64,000 bases of DNA from Neoceratodus forsteri (taxonomy: Eukaryota; Chordata; Ceratodontiformes; Ceratodontidae), in assembly GCA_016271365.2 (NCBI GenBank), contig JADMNL010000023.1, forward strand, positions 610,728,001 to 610,792,000. The letters run 5' to 3'. Positions 33,513 through 43,812 of the stretch are shown in pieces; the stretch's first letter is position 1; the number at the start of each line of letters is the position of its first letter. Under the pieces are notes generated by a model. It was given only the letters and a program-made list of their open reading frames with translations, searched no databases and was not told where the DNA came from. A program made the position numbers and the translations under genes.

Positions 33513-34552
33513 TAGAGATGCAGCAAAATAAAATTTTGCCAATGAAATTGCAGCAAAATTAGCAATTTTGCCACATGAAATGTTTTGCAAAACTGCGCCC
33601 GGCGCCGCCAGCCACTGCAAATCGTAAGCACCCCAACCCCCACACACACAAATCAACCCCCCACTCCCTGGTGTCTAATGGTCCCCCTGGCCAATCACCA
33701 GCCATAATTTAATTAAATAAGCACCCCCCCAAAAGTTACCTTGTCCCCTCATTTGTTTTATAAAAAAAACAAACAAAAACAAATTCAACCCCCACTCCCT
33801 GGTGTCTAGTAGACCCCCCACAACACCACCCCATCATTAGCTAGCAGTACCCACAATGCTCCCCCAGTATCCCAATCAGGCCACTGGCACAGTCCTCTAC
33901 TCACCTCCATGGCAGGCAGGCTGATTGAGTGCTTGAATGAATGAGTGTGGATGCGCTCATTCATTCAAGTGCTCAGTCATGCTCAGTCAGGCTGACGGCC
34001 ATGGAGGTGAGTGGAGGGCTATACTGATGGCTCAATCAGGGTACTGGTGGAACTGGTTGGGTGCTGCTGGCTAATGATGGGGTGGGGTGGGTGGTCCACT
34101 AGACACCAGGGAGTGGGGGTTGAACTTTTTTTTAAATAAAACAAATAAGGGAGCCAGGGTAACTGACGGGTGCTTATTTAACTAAATTATGGCTCGTGAT
34201 TGGCCAGGGGACCACTGGACACCAGGGAAAACAATTTAGCCCAGGAAGCAGCCAGGAGGACATTGGAGCCACTAGACATCAGGGAGAACTTTGGTCAGTG
34301 CCCACTACATTTTGCCATGGGAGATGAAATTACTCACACAGGAGGCAAGCTTTCACTGAGAATGGTGAAAATTTGCCCGTGGGTGGTGAAACTTTGCCTT
34401 GCCCGTGAGTGACATTCTCCTGGCTTGGGGGCAAAATTTCACTCGCAACAAAGGGTGAAATTTTGCCTTTCACCCAGCAAAGTATTTTGCGAAATGCACT
34501 AATTAGACAAAATATTTTGCTGAATGAAATTTTCCAATTTCACACAACATTA
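33513..34552. mobile_element. Large foldback element, hAT-like ends
   Basis: About 1 kb is an imperfect palindrome centred near 33950 (CATTCATTCAAGTGCT). Examples of pairing arms are CCCCACTCCCTGGTGTCTAG at 33790 with CTAGACACCAGGGAGTGGGG at 34096, and CACCTCCATGGC with GCCATGGAGGTG. The ends read TAGAGATGC (33513) and, inverted, TAATGTTGT (34552). Flanking 8-mers GATACAAC and GTTACAAT agree at six of eight positions, compatible with an aged hAT target duplication. The right arm has about 160 extra bases. There is no transposase, so it is non-autonomous. Confidence 0.75.
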
Positions 34553-36703
34553 GTTACAATCTTATTAAAAAGGGAACATCTGTTCTGGAAAGGTCAGTCA
34601 TCACTACCAGAACCCTACACAGATCACCCACTTGCTGATGTAGCTAGCAATTTTCCTTGAATTTTACAGAGATTGCAGTATAACCTAGCAGTAAGGAATA
34701 AATAATAACATGAGATCAAAACAGGGTATGAGCCCATTGTTGTTGCCATGAAACACAGGCTACTGGATAAATGACAGTCACATGCTTTATGAAAAAAATA
34801 ATCCTTTGGTTCATACATGCTGCATGTACATATGGTAATTATAGAATGATGTACCAGTGGCAGCATGGGTTAATCTACTGTAGTTGCCTTTGATTGTTTT
34901 AGAGCTGAAATGGTAGTTGCCTTATTGGTAGTCTTGTGCTGTAACTTACTCGTGCAGTACTTGAACCACAACACCTTTTGTTTACTTTGTCCATTTGCTA
35001 ACAGGATGCAAAACACATTTGTTGTTGTTGTTTTAAGGTGTGCATTCTGGGCTGTATGAGAAGACACTGTGAAGGAACATCAAAATGAACAAAAGGCAAA
35101 TTACACATACTGTATTATGTAATTTTAAAGGTAAATATTTACATGTTTGTATTCCAAGGTTCTTTCAATTTAATAACATTTTGAATTTGAGGAACATATT
35201 ACTGAAATAGATATTGGTATTAGGCATTGAAAACTGACATGAGATTGACCGATACTGGTATATTTGTTGTGATTGAAATGTGATTGTCAACTGTAAAGCA
35301 CTGATATGTTTGGATTCTGTGATTCTAAAAACAGGAAGAATGTTCTGGTTTTATGCTTAGTAACTGACTGCAAATAGGTCCACAAGACATATCTGTTTAA
35401 TTGTCTTCTGCAGACTGTACTGTATGCAGAAACTATCTGGGCCAACATGAGAGATTAATTATTTATTCATGCCTTCTTACTGACAGAAAAGGAGACTGTG
35501 GTATAGATAACATCTTAGTGTTTCTTTAAATATGTATTAAACCTGCACTTTTAAATATAATATTTGCTGAATAGCTTTTATTTTGCAAGAATACAGTCAA
35601 TAACGAATATAGGGCCAACTTAAAGGACATAAATTAAAATCAACTGAATAGTAATGCCTTTTACATTTAGCATATTCAACACATGGCCTGCTGTGAAAAT
35701 GAAGCAGTTAAATGTTGTGTTTCATTAATTTTTTTTCTTAATGTATCCAGCCACATCCTCCTCATATTCGGCCTGAGCCTACATAGTCTCAATCCATCTA
35801 TTTGTTTCACTGTTACCGTTATGCAAACAGTGTTTCTCTTGGCATGAAAACAATGCCTTATGAATTAAAAAAGAAAGGATTGGGATGTACATGTACCATG
35901 CCATCCATCTCTGATACATGTTATTAGATGGATGGATGGATAGACAGACAGACAAATAGTTTTTCTGTGACAGTTGAAGGAACTGTAGTAGGTTATCCAG
36001 ACTAAATTTACTGCACAATAAAAAGTTTGTTTTCCAAAATATTTTGCGCAGGTCAAATCTTGTGACATTTCAAGACTAGCTATGCACATTAACATATGGT
36101 ACTTTAATTAGGTGTTATCCTATTTCTAATTTAATTTCCAATTTTTCATTCCAGTAAGATGTTTAACACATCTTGGTAAGCTATCCAAAGGTCTGCCTAA
36201 AAAGCATTTAGGTACTATATATCCGACTGAACACATTGTGCCTTTTTATGACATTGTTGAGCTTATCATAATAGCAGATGTACAATGTAACAAACACAGC
36301 AATTGTAAGTTCTTTGTGGCCTTTTGGGAGCTTTTTAAAGAACACAGTGAAATATGTTATTATGTGAACTATTTAATAAATCAATAACATGAGGAAATAA
36401 AAACATCTAGAAAACATTTAAATTAAACTAAGTGCAATAAATATTGTGTAAGCCTTTTGTTTAAGTAACTGTGCACTTTTTTAATTGTATTTAAAAATAA
36501 AATGTCAAGATAAGAGGATATAAAAAGAAAGAGAGAGTGAAAGAAACATACACACTCATGTACACCCACATACTGTAAAATAAATTATCTTTTGCTCTCC
36601 TAGTTATGTACAGTTGAAACTGTTTCTTTCTCCTCTGGATTTTGATGTATTTTCTGTCTTTCCTCTTTTATGGAATTCTTCATTATAAAAATAATAAACA
36701 CTA
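34553..36703. other. AT-rich desert
   Basis: About 2.1 kb without coding potential or repeats that I recognise, apart from a short GGATGGATGGATAGACAGAC run near 35930. Confidence 0.55.
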
Positions 36704-36888
36704 ATGCAGTATAGCACAGTGGGTTAAGGCTCTGACCTGCAGATCTGGAAACCTGGGTTTGAATCCCACAGCTGCCTAGATGCATACTGTGTGAACCTAC
36801 CTGGGCAAGTCACTTAACTTCCTTGTGCTCCCGGGTCACATCTAGAAACAAGCTTTGGCTTAGTGTGCTTCTCCTGTTTAAACAATGT
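36704..36888 (+). mobile_element. tRNA-derived MIR/CORE-like SINE, copy C
   Basis: A-box-like TAGCACAGTGGGTTAAGG and B-box GGTTTGAATCCC (36756-36767), the core segment CTGGGCAAGTCACTTAAC, and tail GGCTTAGTGTGCTTCTCCTG followed by TTTAAACAATG. It is the copy whose core is closest to the MIR/CORE consensus. No clear target duplication. Confidence 0.88.
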
Positions 36889-37451
36889 TCCCTTTCCATT
36901 TTTTTAATCTGCATTAAAGGACTCCAAAAGTACGATTGCCTCATGTTTGGGAGATACATTATTCAGTGAAAGCTCCCATTTGCTAATGTATAAGCCAAAT
37001 GCTGAATTTTAGTAAATTAGATGAAGGTTAGTATAGAAAGATTGTGACTGACCTTTTGTTACAAACTAAAATCCTGTGTGGTACAGTATGTTTATAGCCT
37101 AGTAATTATTATGCCTTTAAATGTACATTACAATACTACTTTAATTATTATTGTGTTTTAATATGGCATGCACAATAAAGCTGAACAAATCATCCAATCT
37201 TTTATTGCAGAACACAGCAGGCATTGTCAAGGCAAAAGAAAAATTATAAAGACAACATGTAAGAAAAAAAAAATCCTTTTCAAAATTGAGTTATTGCAGG
37301 ATGTGTCAATGAAGGGCTTTGGGGGAAAACACAAAACAAAACAAAAAAAAGGATGTTTCATTGAGAGAAAAACATGCAAAACCAAAAAGATATGGGATGA
37401 ATATTAATATGCAGAAGGAGTACTTTTATTTATCTAGCCCACAGCATATAC

Positions 37452-37495
37452 ATCTCTCTCTCTCTCACTCACACACACACACACACACACACACA
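37452..37495. repeat. (CT)n(CA)n compound microsatellite
   Basis: TCTCTCTCTCTCACTC passes into a run of about 24 bases of CA. Confidence 0.95.
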
Positions 37496-38040
37496 TTTTA
37501 AAGAAGATTTATCTGTTACTGTTCAAATATATTTTCAGGTGACCAATGTACAATTTGCACTCTTCCATCTCATCTTATCTCACAGGGCAGCCAGAAAAGA
37601 TTCCCATTTTAAAAGAGCAACCTATATTTTTGGGGAGGTCCTGTAAATGATTTGAGACTAATACATGTTTCTTTAACTAAAAACAGAAAAAGAAAATATA
37701 AGAAATATAAGTGCCAGTCGTATAATGCTGTGGCCTAAGCTATAAAGGTTATTAACAAGTGTGCATCCAGAATGGAAATTAATTTATTTGGCTGTTTCTT
37801 TTACTCTATTTTGAGATACATGTATTATTATGATGAAAAAAGGGATTTCCTAATCCTTTAGGGAAACACATTCAATCTATTTTCTATGTATTTAAATCCC
37901 TAGATTATGCTATATTTTTTTTGGGGGGGGTGCATTCTATATAGTTATTTTCTTATTATTTAAATAGATCTGATTAGAGTGTGTGATTGCATTTATTTAT
38001 TTTTAATAAAAAGTTAAGGTTAGCAAAAACTGAGACCAAT

Positions 38041-38081
38041 GCATGCATGCATGCACGTGCATACACACACACACACACACT
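38041..38081. repeat. (GCAT)n and (CA)n microsatellite
   Basis: GCATGCATGCATGCACGTGC followed by a CA run. The alternating purine-pyrimidine tract could adopt Z-DNA. Confidence 0.9.
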
Positions 38082-38724
38082 TAATATTCACTCTGAATGT
38101 CATAATTTTTACTTGGATATAATCATTTCTAAGGCAACTTTCTTTAATCCCAAAATAATAAACAATGCTTTTCCTATGACAGTATATGGGATAGACAATG
38201 GCTTAGCCCAACATATTCAGTTTTATTTCTTGAGTAAGGGAGCAGTCCATAACTCAGTTATGGGAAGAGCACCAGCAAATCATGGAAGCCCTGTTACTGC
38301 ACAAGTGGTGGTAAAGTGTGTATTTTGAGCAAAGATAAGCCATTCCAAAGTGTTACCTTTTAAACTATTTGTGTGACAATATGACAATTTCTCTTTGAAT
38401 TCAGCAGCTAGCCTCATAGCAGAACAGTGCTATTGTGATGTCACCAGCATTGTGAAAGCTGCTCTCTGATTAATTCTGAAAAAAATACCTCCAGCTGAAG
38501 ATTGATTGTGACACATGTAATCTTTAAAATACATGACTGTGACATAAGTAACCCATAACAAATTGATTGACATGCAACATATAAAATTCATTATTATTTT
38601 AGAGACTGCACATATCAACATAACTATTTTGTAATATATGGATATTTAAAATAATACTATTGAAAAGCATATAAAAATTTCCAGTAATACACCGGAGCCA
38701 AAGTGATAATACCATCATTGGCTA

Positions 38725-38789
38725 GTGATGATACTATCGTTCGGAGCTCATAATACTATTGTTTGAGCTCTGAACAATAGTATTATCAC
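38725..38789. repeat. Palindromic hairpin E
   Basis: GTGATGATACTATCGTTCGG at 38725 pairs with the reverse complement of the segment ending CAATAGTATTATCAC at 38789 over 25 positions with four mismatches. A second, nested perfect stem AATACTATTGTT/AACAATAGTATT lies inside. It may be one end or a remnant of a DNA element. Confidence 0.7.
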
Positions 38790-39110
38790 AAAAGTTCAAC
38801 AGTGCAAACTCAAGATCGTAGGCGGCTTCCTGACATCCCCAAAGCTGTGCGTGGTGACATTGGTAAAACTGCACCTTCTGTTTGGATGCGCTTTCTTTGT
38901 GGGCGGATCAATAATTTCAAAAAACATGGCGGGTGTCTCTCGCTTAGCGAGAGAAAATTGTTCCTTCGGTTCACTACTCCTACTTGGAGTCTGACTAAGT
39001 GACCACAGAAACCATCGCTCGCGAAAAAAAAAGTTGTTACCGCTGTTTCGTTTAGCAGTTTAGCACTGCACAGTTTAGCGGTTTGAATTTTTTTTAAGTT
39101 TTCCATGTTG
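38790..39110. promoter_or_regulatory. CpG-rich patch with a perfect small hairpin
   Basis: In contrast to its surroundings this ~320-base stretch keeps many CpGs (GATCGTAGGCGG, GATGCGC, GGCGGGTG, CATCGCTCGCG, ACCGCTGTTTCG). It includes CTCTCGCT-T-AGCGAGAG at 38937-38953, a perfect 8-pair stem with a single-base loop. Two overlapping open frames (38802-39002 plus, 39106-38810 minus) have no recognised domain. It could be a recently inserted element, an unmethylated regulatory patch or a fragment of a host promoter. The function is unknown. Confidence 0.35.
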
Positions 39111-39233
39111 CCACAATCACTGGCTCCTTCTCACATGAAAATCACCTCAGCACCTCATTCGAAGATTCCTCATTCTTTGGCAAAGGAAAGCACTGACAAT
39201 TTCCTCACTTTCATATATTACAAAAAATAACAA

Positions 39234-39372
39234 ATACATTCTTGTGTTACAAGGCAGTTCTTCATCTCGAGGATCTGGGGGCACTTGAAACGTCTCGAGC
39301 TTTGCTCTTGAGGTTTACTGTGCCTCCAGATCCTCTCGATGAATTACTGCCTTGTAATACACCAGAATGTAT
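39234..39372. repeat. Palindromic MITE-like hairpin B
   Basis: ATACATTCTTGTGTTACAAG at the left pairs with the reverse complement of the segment ending CCTTGTAATACACCAGAATG at the right. TCATCTCGAGGATCTGG pairs with CCAGATCCTCTCGATGA. The loop holds CGTCTCGAGCTTTGCTCTTG, shared with hairpin A. The stem is much better preserved than in hairpin A, so this copy is probably younger. Confidence 0.85.
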
Positions 39373-40898
39373 CTATTATTCTATTTATCTTTGCACTTTC
39401 ATTCCACTAGTGTTGTATTCCATAATATGCCTTATTGATCATCTAAAAACCATTACAATTTCAATATAACAAAACAGAGTAAAAAACACTGAGCATGTAT
39501 TGAGGAATAAGAAAAAATAGGTAATCAAAGAGTAGTAACAAAAGAGAATTATAAGGCTGAGAGCAAATAATATTAGATAGAATAGCCTTGATTATGATGT
39601 GCTATTTCACACATCTGCTCAGTATGGCTTCTTTGAAAAAAATAGATCAATGTAACAAAGTCAGTGGACCTGCTCAAGTAAACAGCAGCAAAACAATTAG
39701 CCTAGAAGAGAGAAACAGAAAGAAGCCATCCGCTTTCTTAACTAGTGATTTTTACTTTTTTTTTTAAACAAATATGGCTCCAAGGTAGAGTATGTATTAA
39801 TTTCATGTCCGAAAGCCAGGGACTAAGTGATATTGTTTTAGAACATTTAAATCACTCTTCTTTGCCAAATCCAAAAAACAATTTTCTTTATTATGGGTGC
39901 ACAAGTACAAAGAAAAAAAAATACAAGAAATAACAGCAATTGGTCTGACTACTTACAGTTGTTTCATAAATGCACTGAAAGGTGATGTTGCAGTCACTGC
40001 ACAAATTCCTATTTTGGGGGGATTTAAAAATGTTCAATTATTGGGTTCATGAGGTGGGGTCATAAGAAGACCATGTTAAAAACTGTGTGTAAAAATATGG
40101 TGAAATGGTAATATTATGAGTAAACATCAAAATATTTCAGCGTTCACTCATAACTTCACTAATTTTCAATATTTTAACTCCAAACTTTCAACATACCATT
40201 TTATTTTCACACCATCTCATAAACATGATAGGTGTCCAGTTTTGAAATCCTGGATGAGGTATGTTTTTGCACTTGTGGTGTAAAATAACATTTTGGCCAG
40301 TATTCTATAAATGCCACATATCATGATTATAAGAAGGAGTAATAAAATAATTACAGTATCTTGAAAAGATGGGGTCAAAAAATAAAATGACCATTATTAA
40401 GAAACATTGTGTGTAGCTCCAGCCTTTGTACCAGTGGATAGTGCTTTATTATTCTGTGCTGGTGTGCTAAGTTCAGGGGCAAGATCAGTAAGCTAGCTGG
40501 ATGGGATGAGGCTTGCGAAAGGGTGCTGTTTTGTCACATCACCCCCATCCAGGTAAGGGAAGATATAGGGCTGTCTGCACATAACCAAGTATCATATAGT
40601 AATGAAAACTCTTCAGTTGGCTTAGGGCCCTGCACCGCTGCACCCATGGGTGTCAGAGTGCTCTGTACTTTGGCTGAGAGACAGACTTTTTATCCTGTGC
40701 ATCTGTATTTGTGGTCACATGGAAGCACAATGAACTCTAGACATCTGTTGCTGCAGGGGCCATACACTTTCCTAGGTGGACAGAGACTTCCCTTGGTGCA
40801 GGACCCAGAGGGATCTGCAGATCCATATCTGTTCTCATAGGTTCTAAAGGGATCTGTGTTCATGAGGATATGAATCCACTGTCTCAAAAAGGAAATTC
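39373..40898. other. Desert without recognised genes
   Basis: AT-rich to 40400, then of mixed composition. Open frames at 40523-40840 (plus) and 41031-40690 (minus) overlap each other and have no domain. Confidence 0.5.
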
Positions 40899-42077
40899 TT
40901 TGCAAAAAAGCTGCATTAATGCACCAGTTGGGGTGCAACTTAATGCCACAAAATTTGGTAAATTTGGTGCTAGGATTTCCAACCCTAACTCTCCACCCCA
41001 CCAAGCAGCAAAAGAAAAATACCCCAAGCAATCATTGATGCACTGCCTTAGTGGACTTACATATGTCACTGCATTAGAACAGGCCCCATAGGGGGTGGTG
41101 CTTATGCAGCCAGACCTGTGTATTTGTTGTGCAGCATGCATGAGTGTGTGTGGCTACAGAAGCACAGGCCCCATGCAGGCCTGCCCTTTCTTCAGATAGG
41201 AGGCCCCATGGGGATTTTGCCTCTACTGCCAGAGTTACTCATGTATGCTGTACAAAGTACCTTCCTTCAGTAGATAGCATGACCCACTAGTGCATGGTTT
41301 TCTAAATGCAGCTGCATAACTGAAAAACCGCTTCCCTTGAGTAATTTCTAGATCAGCTGCTGAAATCATAATACAGACATTGCAACAGTACTTGTGTTTG
41401 CATAACTGCAGGTCCCACAGGGGCCTGTACTTCTTGAGCCAGATGTCAGTGTGTACAGTGTGACTTACATCTGTGGCTGAAGAAGCATTCTGCAGTCAGA
41501 AGTACTGCTGCAATTTAGATATCATTGATTTTGTATCACCTACGCTTCTGTAGTCAGAGGCCAATGTGTATATCTTACACCTGTGGCAGCAGAAACACAT
41601 GCTCATCAGGTGCATGTACATATTACTGTGTGGATGAGTGCTCGAGGCTACAGAAGTACAGGCCCCATAAGGACCTGTGCTTCTGCAGACAAAACAACTC
41701 TTGTAATTTGGGAATTGTGGATTTGTATCTGTGGCTGCAGAGGCCTGTGCTTCTGCACACAGAAGTAGTGCTGTGATTTGAGTATTGTGGATTTCTGTCT
41801 GCAGTGATAAGTGAATGTGTATGTCTTCTTGGGTGCATGCTGCAGATTCAAATCCATGAAAGTATCACATCCATGCTACTGAATTTGCATCATCTGGAAA
41901 CAGTTGTGTGTTGTTTGTCTTATCTGATAATGACGGTCTTTGGTTGTTTGTGTGGACTTGTTATTTTGCTGCTTTGGGGGTGGGGAGTGAGGACTGAAAT
42001 TCCTAATGCAAAATTTACCTACTTTTTTTGGTGTAAATTTGAACCCTAAGTGGTGCATTAACACAGTTTTTTGCAAA
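40899..42077. mobile_element. Non-autonomous DNA element with ~115-bp terminal inverted repeats
   Basis: The left end TTTGCAAAAAAGCTGCATTA and right end, inverted, TTTGCAAAAAACTGTGTTAA pair over about 115 bases (40899-41015 and 41960-42077). They include ATGCACC, GGTAAATT and a CTC.CCACCCC..AAGCAGCAAAA block. The interior repeats a motif of the kind GAAGYACAGGCCCCAT...CCTGTGCTTCTG, itself palindromic (for example 41654-41687). No coding region. I cannot identify a target duplication, so the superfamily is open. Confidence 0.7.
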
Positions 42078-42081
42078 CCAT

Positions 42082-42974
42082 GGGCCCTATGCTAGAAGGA
42101 GCAGAGTTCCTCTGCGCCATGTGTGTGAGGTGTGGAGACACTCTGCACCCATTGCACCACCTGTGCAGCATTAACAAAATGGAGTGTGCAGCCCCTATTT
42201 ACACAATCCCCCACCTGCGCATATCGCAACATGCAGGGGGCAGGCAGGGGGCCATGCCAGCACCACATGACATGTACATAGCCACTTAGAGCTGTGCACT
42301 GGGGCATGTAGGGGGCCACCACTATGCCTGGGAAACCCTGCATAAGCCCACTTAGCACCACACACCTCCATCTCTCAACAAGAATATTCAACACAGGAGC
42401 AGTGATCGGCCATCCAGGACCACACAACCCTGCACCCAGCTGTGCCCCACACCTCCCCGTGCATGCCACCCCCCCACAAACTTGCATGGGGCACTGGCCT
42501 CTGGACTGCAGACCCCCACACAATACACCGGCTGTCCACCTCTTGTCCCCTCGCCCCAGTGGTGTAGTGGGCAGTGTGATCCCTCCCACCCAACACACAC
42601 CCTCTTACAAATGCCCCAAACCCAGTACCATTCCATCTGGTTGGGGACAAGGTGCAGCCGGCAGCACAAACCACCTCTCATCTTCATGACTGCCTGCCAT
42701 GTGGACATCTGTGGGGGAGTGCAGCCAATGCATCCCTCACCGTGTAAGGGATCTACTGTTGGTCCCAGGACAGGCAACCAATTGGATGCCTGCCCAGGTC
42801 CATGACTCCATCCCCAGCTGCCTTGTGGAATGATACATGGTGAGGGGACATGCCTGTGAACGGGTCACAGCCATTGGGGAATACTGGCAGTGCATACCTG
42901 TGTGCTGTGTGGAGCTCCGCTGGTGGGATACTCACCACGGACATGTAAATCCCACCCATTGGAGCATAGGCCCC
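42082..42974. mobile_element. Harbinger-like non-autonomous element
   Basis: The ends read GGGCCCTATGCT and, inverted, GGGGCCTATGCT. The right 200 bases (ATTGGATGCCTGCCCAGGTC, then GGGATACTC...ACATGTAAATCCCACCCATT) match the right part of the element at 60872-61736. It starts four bases after the previous element ends. The TG/CA-rich interior has open frames up to 168 codons in many frames but no transposase motif. Confidence 0.65.
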
Positions 42975-43454
42975 AATATATGTATATTATCATGGCATAG
43001 TAGTGCAAGGATAGTTAGGGTTCGGTAAGGTGTTAAATGTAAAACTCTAATTCTTGCTTTCAAGGAAATAACCTAATATTGGGCATGCACGGACTTGGCT
43101 GGAAGGTTCTCAAGATGTGAAATGTTTCATAATGGCATCTTATATGGTTTCCGAAATATAGAATATCACTTTTTAATGAAGTGCAGTGTTTTTCCTATAC
43201 TATTTACACATTTTTTTGCTCTCATGTACAGGCTAGATTGCATGGAATTTTTAGGGTAAAAGAGGCCTTAGCCAAGGTAATTCCATTCAAAGGTTTTGTG
43301 AAAAAATTTTAGTAGGTACCAGAGTTACAAGGATTTAATTTTTTTTGGAGCATGCTAAGTAGGGTTTTGAGTTAAACCTCTGATATGAACTGAAAATGTT
43401 TGGGTTGTGAGACCATTTTTGGTTCACATTACTTAGTTGTCATGACACAAAAAA
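42975..43454. other. Spacer without recognised features
   Basis: AT-rich sequence between the Harbinger-like element and an L2-like tail. Nothing seen. Confidence 0.5.
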
Positions 43455-43812
43455 GAGTTTTATTTATTTATTGAAATGTTTCACCAGGAGGGCACACTGA
43501 ACAACAAGTTGCTCATCTCACAGTGTGACCTGGGGGGAGGGGTTACATAGGGTTGTGAAGGATGATCAGTTGCAATAGTATGTGGGTAGTACAAACAATA
43601 CAACATTGTAAGATTCTGCAACAGTTGGAACACAAGGTATTGTACAATAAACAGTAGTGGAACATTGGGTAAATTACAACACATGTCCAAAATCATACAA
43701 AAGAACATATAAATGTACGAAACAGTAATAATGTGATAGAACCATTTATAGTGCATGAGTGTACCAGGAGAAAACTTGAGGTAGTATGCAAGTGCTGTTG
43801 GATTAAAAATGA
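43455..43812 (-). mobile_element. L2-like LINE 3' end
   Basis: Reverse complement of the tail at 46618-46720. Both contain CCCCAGGTC.CAC.GTGAGA, TTGTTG.TCAG.GTGCC and CTGGTGAAACAT, then an AATAAATAAATA tail. Identity looks like 85-90 percent. About 270 bases of 3' UTR follow to the right, where the CR1 at 43813 begins abruptly. Confidence 0.8.

Larger units (their letters stand above)
36889..38724. other. AT-rich desert with microsatellites
   Basis: No gene or transposon found. It contains the two microsatellites listed separately at 37452 and 38041 and A-rich runs near 37260-37345. Confidence 0.55.

Noticed and set aside
38802..39106. Open frames in the CpG-rich patch as a host exon
   Set aside because: Frames on both strands are equally long, and neither has a recognisable domain or convincing splice sites.
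40523..41141. Overlapping 105- and 113-codon frames
   Set aside because: They straddle the boundary of the long-TIR element and have no motif.
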